Below, piece after piece: positions 58,771-64,000 of a stretch of DNA of 64,000 nt; position 1 is the stretch's first letter, and the number at the start of each line of letters is the position of its first letter. The notes below the pieces were generated by a model that was given only the letters and a program-made list of their open reading frames with translations, was not told where the DNA came from and ran no database searches. The stretch covers positions 248,001 through 312,000 of the forward strand of contig NZ_BCVX01000003.1 of assembly GCF_001591965.1 (NCBI RefSeq), read 5' to 3'. The translations under genes were made by a program, and so were the position numbers. Origin of the DNA: Lysinibacillus odysseyi 34hs-1 = NBRC 100172. Its GTDB lineage: Bacteria > Bacillota > Bacilli > Bacillales_A > Planococcaceae.

Positions 58771-59155
58771 TTAGCCGCAACCTTCCTTTCGACATATTAA
58801 TCGAATAGGCAATTTTCCTGTCAGGGAGCAGGAATTCGACCTTTCCCAGCTCCCTTACATGTCCTGATGACGTAAACGTAATAAACGTCTTCTTCGTGTA
58901 AATGTTTATAGTCATACCGTCTGGAATCTCCCACGTCGTATCATAATTAAAGGAGGACCTGCTCACTTTTACGTACTTTTTTTCCGTGATATGAACGTTT
59001 ACTACTGCTTGTTCCTGTATGGCTGTCATTTGTGCTTGGTGCAATGTTAATTTAAATTTTTCGATTGCCTGCTCATACTGGGCTTCTTTCCATTGGCTAT
59101 AAGAAAAGGACATAACAACTGCAATCACTACCATAAGAATAAGTAACACAAGCAT
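58763..59155 (-). CDS. comGD: Competence pseudopilin ComGD (true start upstream)
   Basis: The first ATG (59155) gives 130 residues but cuts the prepilin signal. The same frame continues upstream as KHNARGFTLIET before MLVLLILMVVIAVV, the proper type IV prepilin motif, to a TAA at 59201-59203. No ATG, GTG or TTG exists in that stretch; two ATC codons at 59195-59200 follow AAGGA at the right distance. Translation therefore probably begins at a rare ATC (or by coupling to comGC), giving about 145 residues, the usual ComGD size. Confidence 0.85.
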   Translation of the reverse strand: MLVLLILMVVIAVVMSFSYSQWKEAQYEQAIEKFKLTLHQAQMTAIQEQAVVNVHITEKKYVKVSRSSFNYDTTWEIPDGMTINIYTKKTFITFTSSGHVRELGKVEFLLPDRKIAYSINMSKGRLRLIE

Positions 59156-59190
59156 TGTCTCGATCAGGGTGAAGCCTCTTGCATTATGTT

Positions 59191-59505
59191 TTACGATGAT
59201 TTATCCGTTCCTTCCACCGCCGCCTTTCCGGCCTGGTCAATCGTTATTTTCTCCCCGCTTGGACATTTTGCTTCATCCGTTGAAATGTATCCTTCTTCAA
59301 TCAGTTGGGCAACTGTCGGGTATTCCATCTTATCCACACGATATGCCTCCACCTGACCTTGTACCATACTGACATATGCGCTGCATCCCTTCTCATCGAT
59401 CGTAGAAAAGTGTTTTGTAACATTGGGTATTGTCACTAATATAAGGACTGATATGATCAGTAGCACAATAAGCATCTCAATTAATGTAAAGCCTTTCTCA
59501 TTCAC
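59191..59505 (-). CDS. comGC: Major competence pseudopilin ComGC
   Basis: A 104-residue major pseudopilin. Signal MNEKGFTLIEMLIVLLIISV with processing after Gly (by ComC), followed by the pilin helix and two Cys (EKGCSAYVS, EAKCPSG) that form the intramolecular disulfide typical of ComGC. Good AGGGGG site. It ends inside the comGD frame. Confidence 0.93.
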   Translation of the reverse strand: MNEKGFTLIEMLIVLLIISVLILVTIPNVTKHFSTIDEKGCSAYVSMVQGQVEAYRVDKMEYPTVAQLIEEGYISTDEAKCPSGEKITIDQAGKAAVEGTDKSS

Positions 59506-59519
59506 TGTTCTTCCCCCTC

Positions 59520-60569
59520 CTAGATGACATCGAGCATATTATACATAGGCAGCAGTATACTTAAATATGCGGCCACAATACAAAGTGCAATGATGATAAA
59601 TAATAATGGCTGAATCATTTTAGATATAACTTTAATACCGTTCTGCAGCTTACTCTCCAAAAGTTCGGCGTACAAAATCATTTCTCTTCCAAGTAACCCG
59701 CTTAATTCCCCATGGGTGATAAACTGCTCGAACCTTGGATAAAAAAAGCCGGTTATGACTGCTGCCTGCGCTAAAGAATCACCGTAGACAATGCGCTGAC
59801 GAACAAACGCTGAAATATAAGCAATCTGCTTTTGATGGGGCTGCTGTGCCATATGCTCTAACGCTGCCTGGAGGGAAAAACCTGTTAACAGCAGCTCTCC
59901 AAGCGTTCTTGAAAACTGCCTTGTAATTAACAAGCGCCAGTAATACCGGATAAATGGCACTTTTAAAAAAATGGCCAACTGCAAATCAACTCTTTTACGG
60001 CTTATATAAATAGAGCCTGCTGTTAATAATCCTCCCATTCCTAATGCCAGCATAATAATATAATCAGGCATATGCAGAAAAAACTTCGACCATTGAATGC
60101 TCGATGATTCACTGTATCCTGTTCTTGTCAAAAGCATCGCTTGGATATTTGGCAAGAACTTTATTCTAAAGGCAATAAATAGCCCTACAATCAAAATAAA
60201 CAGGAATATTGGGTAGACAAGCAGCTTTACCATCCGGTTTCTCGTCTCTTCAGAGAAGCGAATTTGCTCTCCGACGGTATACAAAGTTTTGGAAAGACTG
60301 CCTGTCATCTCAGCTAACTCCAGTGATAATAAATGCTGTTTTTTCATGCCCATTAAACTAAAAATAACACTCGGCCCTGCACCGTCTTTGAATGCCCTAT
60401 CTAATACACTTTCCCATTGAGGGGCATTTTTTATATGATAGGGAACAAGCATTTCAATACATTCAGCAAAGGTGTATCCTTCGTCAAGGAGTGTGCTTGT
60501 CCGAAAAAGCAATTGCGGCAATTGGACAATACGCATTTTTCTTTTTGGAAATAAGGACAAAAAAGCCAC
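59520..60569 (-). CDS. comGB: ComGB, competence pilus inner-membrane protein
   Basis: A 349-residue GspF/PilC-family platform protein with three membrane helices (for example LLVYPIFLFILIVGLFIAF near residue 115, and LLFIIIALCIVAAYLSILL near 325) and duplicated cytosolic helical domains (LLFRTSTLLDEGYTFAECIE; LLLTGFSLQAALEHMAQQ). Polytopic and full length. Between comGA and comGC. Confidence 0.93.
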   Translation of the reverse strand: MAFLSLFPKRKMRIVQLPQLLFRTSTLLDEGYTFAECIEMLVPYHIKNAPQWESVLDRAFKDGAGPSVIFSLMGMKKQHLLSLELAEMTGSLSKTLYTVGEQIRFSEETRNRMVKLLVYPIFLFILIVGLFIAFRIKFLPNIQAMLLTRTGYSESSSIQWSKFFLHMPDYIIMLALGMGGLLTAGSIYISRKRVDLQLAIFLKVPFIRYYWRLLITRQFSRTLGELLLTGFSLQAALEHMAQQPHQKQIAYISAFVRQRIVYGDSLAQAAVITGFFYPRFEQFITHGELSGLLGREMILYAELLESKLQNGIKVISKMIQPLLFIIIALCIVAAYLSILLPMYNMLDVI

Positions 60570-60573
60570 ATCA

Positions 60574-61569
60574 TCACCTCCAGCTCCCCTTTATATGTTG
60601 GATTTGGCCGGCTAATGTCGTTCCCGTCTGCATTTTATAATAGTTCCCATTCATTGCTTGACATACTGCCTCAGACAAAGGTTCATCACTTAATATTTCA
60701 AAGATCGCTTTTCTTTCTTCCTGTTCCTCTAATTCTATAAGTGTCTGTGCCGCAATTCCTACCAACGCCTGTCTCATTTCATCAAATGAGATCCCTAAAT
60801 CAAGTAAGCGGTAAAGACAATTTACAGTATCCTTGGCATGAATAGTGGTTAACACGAGGTGACCCGTAAGTGAGGCTTCCAATGCAATCTTGGCTGTTTC
60901 CCTGTCCCGGATTTCTCCGATCATAATGACATCGGGTGAATGTCTGAGAATAGCCTTCAGTCCTGCGGCATATGTAACACCTGCCCGTTCGTTGACTTGA
61001 ATTTGCAGTAAATCCTCTTGGCTGCTCTCCACAGGATCCTCTAACGAGATTACATGACGAGAAAGCGCCGTCCGGCAATATTGAATGAGTGAATAAAGAG
61101 TAGTCGTCTTGCCCGAGCCGGTTGCTCCTGATAGCAATAAAAGACCCTGACGTTGATGGACAAGCTGGGATAAGCTTTCGGCATGCTGAGGATCATAGCA
61201 GAGGGAGGCGATTGGATAGGCATAATGTTGACGCAGCACACGCACTACCATGCTTTCCTTGGCAAATACAGAGGGCAACGTGGATATCCGGAATGCATAA
61301 AGGTGTTCCTCAATTTCTTTTTGAAAGGCACCGCTTTGTGGTTTACGCTTCTCACTAATATCAAGGGAGGATAAATACTTAAGGTAGGAAATGATGCGGA
61401 CGGCCATTTCATCTGGCAAAGTCCCTGTTTCAACAAGCCTGCCGAATTTGCGAAGCAAAATCGAATAATGGCCTTTTTTAGGGATCAGATGAAGATCGGA
61501 AGCACCGAAGTGGCAAGCTTTTAGCAGCAGCTGTTCGCTTTGTGACGCAATAACTGTTTCATGCTCCAT
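60574..61569 (-). CDS. comGA: ComGA, competence traffic ATPase
   Basis: A 331-residue GspE/PilB-type secretion ATPase powering the DNA-uptake pseudopilus. Start at 61569 (MEHETVIASQSEQLL) behind AGAGGTG. Walker A SGATGSGKTTTLYSLI near residue 140, Asp box SLEDPVE, Walker B LRHSPDVIMIGEIRDRETA near 205 and the His box GHLVLTTIHAKDTVN. Lacks the N-terminal N1 domain of PilB, as usual for ComGA. First gene of the operon. Confidence 0.96.
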   Translation of the reverse strand: MEHETVIASQSEQLLLKACHFGASDLHLIPKKGHYSILLRKFGRLVETGTLPDEMAVRIISYLKYLSSLDISEKRKPQSGAFQKEIEEHLYAFRISTLPSVFAKESMVVRVLRQHYAYPIASLCYDPQHAESLSQLVHQRQGLLLLSGATGSGKTTTLYSLIQYCRTALSRHVISLEDPVESSQEDLLQIQVNERAGVTYAAGLKAILRHSPDVIMIGEIRDRETAKIALEASLTGHLVLTTIHAKDTVNCLYRLLDLGISFDEMRQALVGIAAQTLIELEEQEERKAIFEILSDEPLSEAVCQAMNGNYYKMQTGTTLAGQIQHIKGSWR

Positions 61570-61620
61570 TTTATACACCTCTTTCGTATAAGTAATGGGC
61601 ATATCGCTATCTATGGCCTC

Positions 61621-61673
61621 ATTATAATGAGTGGACTCTTGAAATGGAACAATAAGTGCGAAAATTTAATTTT
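61621..61673 (-). promoter_or_regulatory. comG promoter region with a ComK-type AT box
   Basis: On the minus strand -10 TATAAT (61621-61626) and, further up, AAAATTTAATTTT (61661-61673), exactly the AAAA-N5-TTTT ComK half-box. The partner box is weak (GAAA-N5-CAAT at 61641-61653), so ComK control is likely by analogy but not certain. Confidence 0.45.
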
Positions 61674-61800
61674 GGCTACCATCGGAACATTTTTGATGAC
61701 ATTTCGTATGTATTGAGGGGATGCTTTTATTCAAACGCCAAATTGATAGGCTTCACTATTGATTTAGCATATACTATATAAGAGAAAGAGGTGAAATACT

Positions 61801-62493
61801 GTGCTGCATCCATTAAAAATAACAGGAACATTAGCCGATGAAACAAGGTATCATATCTATGAATTCATGCTGCAACATAAACAATCATTCACAGTACAGG
61901 AAATAGCTGATCAATTTCATATCCACCCTAACGTTGCTAGACTCCATTTAACAAAGCTATCGGAAATTAACGTCATTTCTGCTGAGTTTATTAAAACAGG
62001 GAAAGGCGGCCGTCCAGGGCGTGTGTACCGTGCGACGAAGGAAGGGGTTGCATTAACATTCCCTAAGCGTGAGGAATCAATGCTATTACATATATTATTG
62101 GAGTTAACAGACAGCCTAGGGAAAGAAGCAGTAAATAAAGGAAAAGAAATTGCCTACAATCAGGGCTACAAAGAAATGAAAGAAAAAACCGTTAATGTAA
62201 AAAGAACGAATAGTTTTGAAGAAAAAGTGGCAATCCTAACAGAACATGCTGCATTAATCGGCTACGTTCCTTCTCTTGAAAAACGGCAGGAAAAAACAAT
62301 TATTCACTATACTATTTACAACTGTCCTTTCCATGCTCAGCTCTCTACCCACTCGAAAATGGTTTGCGCTTTGCACGAAGCCTACCTTCGCGGTCAAACT
62401 GATGCCCTTTTTGTTGAAGAACATGAATTAATTCAAACAGGTAACATGCTGCATGAGTGTGAAAGCTGTCATTATGAAATCCATGTAAAATAG
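61801..62493 (+). CDS. HTH transcriptional regulator with C-terminal Cys motif
   Basis: A 230-residue regulator with GTG start behind AGAGGTG. An N-terminal winged HTH (FTVQEIADQFHIHPNVARLH, residues 31-50; GGRPGRVYRATKEG wing) and a C-terminal half with four Cys: YNCPFHA, KMVCALHE and HECESCHYE. The pattern resembles SufR-like Fe-S sensing regulators, where Cys bind an Fe-S cluster. Target unknown; it is divergent from comGA and upstream of yqgY. Confidence 0.75.
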   Translation: MLHPLKITGTLADETRYHIYEFMLQHKQSFTVQEIADQFHIHPNVARLHLTKLSEINVISAEFIKTGKGGRPGRVYRATKEGVALTFPKREESMLLHILLELTDSLGKEAVNKGKEIAYNQGYKEMKEKTVNVKRTNSFEEKVAILTEHAALIGYVPSLEKRQEKTIIHYTIYNCPFHAQLSTHSKMVCALHEAYLRGQTDALFVEEHELIQTGNMLHECESCHYEIHVK

Positions 62494-62615
62494 CGCTTGG
62501 AAATTTTACCTGATTGTCACAAAGTTCACTTAAGTTGCAGTTTACATTATATATAAACATCATTTATAATATACGGGAGACTATTGTATTCACTCGCAAA
62601 AGGAGGGGAATTTTC

Positions 62616-62858
62616 ATGAGCAATATGTATAAAGTTATGGCTTTCTGGACAGGTGTCTTCGCCGTTATGTTCTATCTTGGTCACATGCCCGAGGTTTCGC
62701 TATTATTCGTAGGTAATACAGGTTTATTCTTATTATTAGGCTTCCTAAACCTTTCAGAACGTATGTACATGTACATTTTCGGTGCGTATTTAACTATCTT
62801 CTTCGCAGGATTTACTTATTATACAACTTTCATGCACGTACCCGGCGGCGGCCATTAA
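62616..62858 (+). CDS. yqgY: DUF2626 small membrane protein (YqgY)
   Basis: An 80-residue protein from an ATG at 62616 behind AAGGAGGGG; an ORF extension to 62514 lacks a site. Three membrane helices (AFWTGVFAVMFYLGHM, LLFVGNTGLFLLLGFL, MYIFGAYLTIFFAGFTYY). It ends in a Gly/His tail. Matches DUF2626 (YqgY) by size and place between comG and yqgX. Function unknown. Confidence 0.8.
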   Translation: MSNMYKVMAFWTGVFAVMFYLGHMPEVSLLFVGNTGLFLLLGFLNLSERMYMYIFGAYLTIFFAGFTYYTTFMHVPGGGH

Positions 62859-62874
62859 TCCCGTCCATTATAAT

Positions 62875-62900
62875 AAGCGTATCGCGTAAGCGATACGCTT
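62875..62900. terminator. Terminator between yqgY and yqgX
   Basis: A 10-bp perfect stem AAGCGTATCG/CGATACGCTT with a 6-nt loop and CTTTTAT on the plus strand, between convergent genes. Confidence 0.8.
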
Positions 62901-62938
62901 CTTTTATACCCTTGTTTCCAAATCAGTCAGCCGCTAGG

Positions 62939-63583
62939 TTAAAACCCATTTAAAAATGGATTATTTTCCATTTCAGCTGCCGGCGTTGTGTAGCTCCCAT
63001 GTCCCGGATAAATAATTGTATCCTCAGGCAATATAAGCAGCTTATTATGAATAGATTGAAGCAGTTCCTTCATATTTCCTCCGACCAAGTCTGTACGGCC
63101 GATGCTCCGCTCAAATAATGTATCCCCTACAATGGCAAAACCATCCTTTTCAAATACGTACGTTACACTGCCCGGTGAATGTCCGGGTGTAAAAATCGCT
63201 TTAAAAACGAACTCCCCTATCTCAAACGTTTGCTCCTTACGAATAATATGCTCATCAAGTGGTGCCTTTACAGTATAATCCGGAAGTTCCGCATACTTTC
63301 CTGAACCGTTCTTCAATGGGTCTGAAAGCCAATCAACTTCCTTTGCATGAATGTAAAGGGGGATATTAAATGTCTCTCGCAAAATGTCGACAGCACCGAT
63401 ATGATCAAAATGCGCGTGGGTTAAAAAAATAGCAAGCGGCTTCATACCCTGGGAACGGATTTCTTTTACAAGCCGTGCTCCTTCTTCTCCTGGATCAAAA
63501 ATCAGGCACTCTTTCTTTTTATTGCTTATGATATAGCAATTTGTTTGAACGGGTCCAAGACTGTATATTCTGATATTTAACAT
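62939..63583 (-). CDS. yqgX: MBL-fold metallohydrolase (YqgX, glyoxalase II-like)
   Basis: A 214-residue metallo-beta-lactamase-fold hydrolase. Metal motif THAHFDHIGAV near residue 57, GHSPGSVTYVF, VGDTLFERSIGRTD and the last ligand in YPGHGSYT. Glyoxalase II-like proteins of this type hydrolyse thiol esters; bacillithiol conjugates are a plausible substrate in Bacillales. Good AGAGAGGTGAT site. Confidence 0.93.
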   Translation of the reverse strand: MLNIRIYSLGPVQTNCYIISNKKKECLIFDPGEEGARLVKEIRSQGMKPLAIFLTHAHFDHIGAVDILRETFNIPLYIHAKEVDWLSDPLKNGSGKYAELPDYTVKAPLDEHIIRKEQTFEIGEFVFKAIFTPGHSPGSVTYVFEKDGFAIVGDTLFERSIGRTDLVGGNMKELLQSIHNKLLILPEDTIIYPGHGSYTTPAAEMENNPFLNGF

Positions 63584-63648
63584 CTTCTCATATCACCTCT
63601 CTCTTATTATACAGGAAGAGATGTTCAAACAAACGTCATTTTTTCCGC

Positions 63649-63677
63649 TCGACAAATTTCTGAATAAGCTATACAAT
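63649..63677 (+). promoter_or_regulatory. SigA-type promoter for yqgW
   Basis: TCGACA (63649-63654), 17-bp spacer, TACAAT (63672-63677), with a small leader hairpin (CGACAT/ATGTCG) before the AAAGGAG site. Confidence 0.55.
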
Positions 63678-63729
63678 ATAGAAGGAATATTGTTTACGAC
63701 ATTCTTATGTCGAAAGGAGTGTCTATATC

Positions 63730-63912
63730 ATGAGTTGGATTTTAATGATCATTTTCGGACTTATAGCTATTTTATCTGTGGTCGGCACATTCCAAGCAAT
63801 CAAAGAAAAGAATCTTCTTTCTGTAGTATTTAATGTCGCTGCTGCAGCTATCTTCGGATGGTTTGTAGTAATGACAGTGCTAAACTCTGGTTACCCACCG
63901 GTACACCACTAA
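63730..63912 (+). CDS. yqgW: DUF2759 small membrane protein (YqgW)
   Basis: A 60-residue protein with two membrane helices (SWILMIIFGLIAILSVVGTF and VVFNVAAAAIFGWFVVMTVL) and a polar loop QAIKEKN, ending SGYPPVHH. Matches the DUF2759 pattern and the yqgW position. Function unknown. AAAGGAG site. Confidence 0.8.
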   Translation: MSWILMIIFGLIAILSVVGTFQAIKEKNLLSVVFNVAAAAIFGWFVVMTVLNSGYPPVHH

Positions 63913-63922
63913 TAGCTAACAC

Positions 63923-63964
63923 AAAAAGACGACCTTGGCAGATGCCGGGCCGTCTTTTTGTTTT
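63923..63964 (+). terminator. Terminator after yqgW
   Basis: Stem AAAAAGACG...CC / GG...CGTCTTTTT with an interior loop, then TTTTGTTTT. Ends the gene near the right window edge. Confidence 0.75.
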
Positions 63965-64000
63965 GCCTCCCTAAGCAGAAAATAGAATCGAACTGAAAAA

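Overview
The window is a low-to-moderate-GC chromosomal segment of an endospore-forming Bacillota (Bacillales). The gene order follows the Bacillus subtilis yqgW-to-yqjA arc closely: yqgW, yqgX, yqgY, comG, aroK, gcv, yqhL, lipM, yqhQRST, efp, spoIIIA, accBC, asp23, nusB, folD, xseAB, ispA, dxs, tlyA, argR, recN, spoIVB, spo0A, glycerophosphodiesterase, bcd/bkd and brxB. Departures from that order suggest a Planococcaceae-type relative (Lysinibacillus or Solibacillus-like). These are a methylmalonyl-CoA mutase cluster fused to the bkd operon, a B12-dependent class II ribonucleotide reductase, a glycerol cluster between asp23 and nusB, and a reduced spoIIIA operon. The genus is an inference. 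Most genes are on the minus strand.

Layout. (1) 1-12 kb: branched-chain amino-acid catabolism. bcd, lpdV and bkdAA/AB/B make acyl-CoAs from Leu/Ile/Val, and mutA/mutB/meaB carry propionate-derived methylmalonyl-CoA to succinyl-CoA. The ptb, buk and bkdR genes usual in Bacillus are absent. (2) 12-15.4 kb: DUF2627 protein, glycerophosphodiesterase, FapA-like protein and a small unknown gene. (3) 15.4-19.5 kb: a decayed integrative element of about 4.0 kb inserted in the 3' end of spo0A. A 65-bp direct repeat flanks it, and the element-borne copy restores the Spo0A C-terminus. Inside are a broken tyrosine recombinase, a broken XRE regulator, several small ORFs and two unknown cargo genes. (4) 19.4-30.6 kb: spo0A, spoIVB, recN, argR, tlyA, dxs, ispA, xseB, xseA, folD, nusB, covering sporulation control, repair, isoprenoid precursors and folate. 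(5) 30.9-36.1 kb: M20 peptidase and glpD-glpF-glpK. (6) 36.2-39 kb: asp23 and accB-accC (fatty-acid synthesis). (7) 39.1-41.7 kb: spoIIIAC-AH with a 53-residue spoIIIAF and no spoIIIAA/AB. A TerF-like VWA gene stands where those genes would be expected. (8) 43-52.7 kb: efp, M24 peptidase, aroQ, membrane proteins, a TSUP transporter, nrdJ behind tandem NrdR boxes, lipM and yqhL. (9) 52.9-57.8 kb: glycine cleavage gcvT-PA-PB under a tandem glycine riboswitch, then aroK. (10) 57.8-64 kb: the comG competence pseudopilus operon, a Cys-motif HTH regulator and small conserved genes.

The strongest unusual signals are the spo0A-targeted element with its att repeats and the streamlined spoIIIA locus. 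The comGD start codon, tandem NrdR boxes and an unexplained intergenic stretch near 36.7-37.0 kb are secondary. No rRNA, tRNA or CRISPR array was seen.
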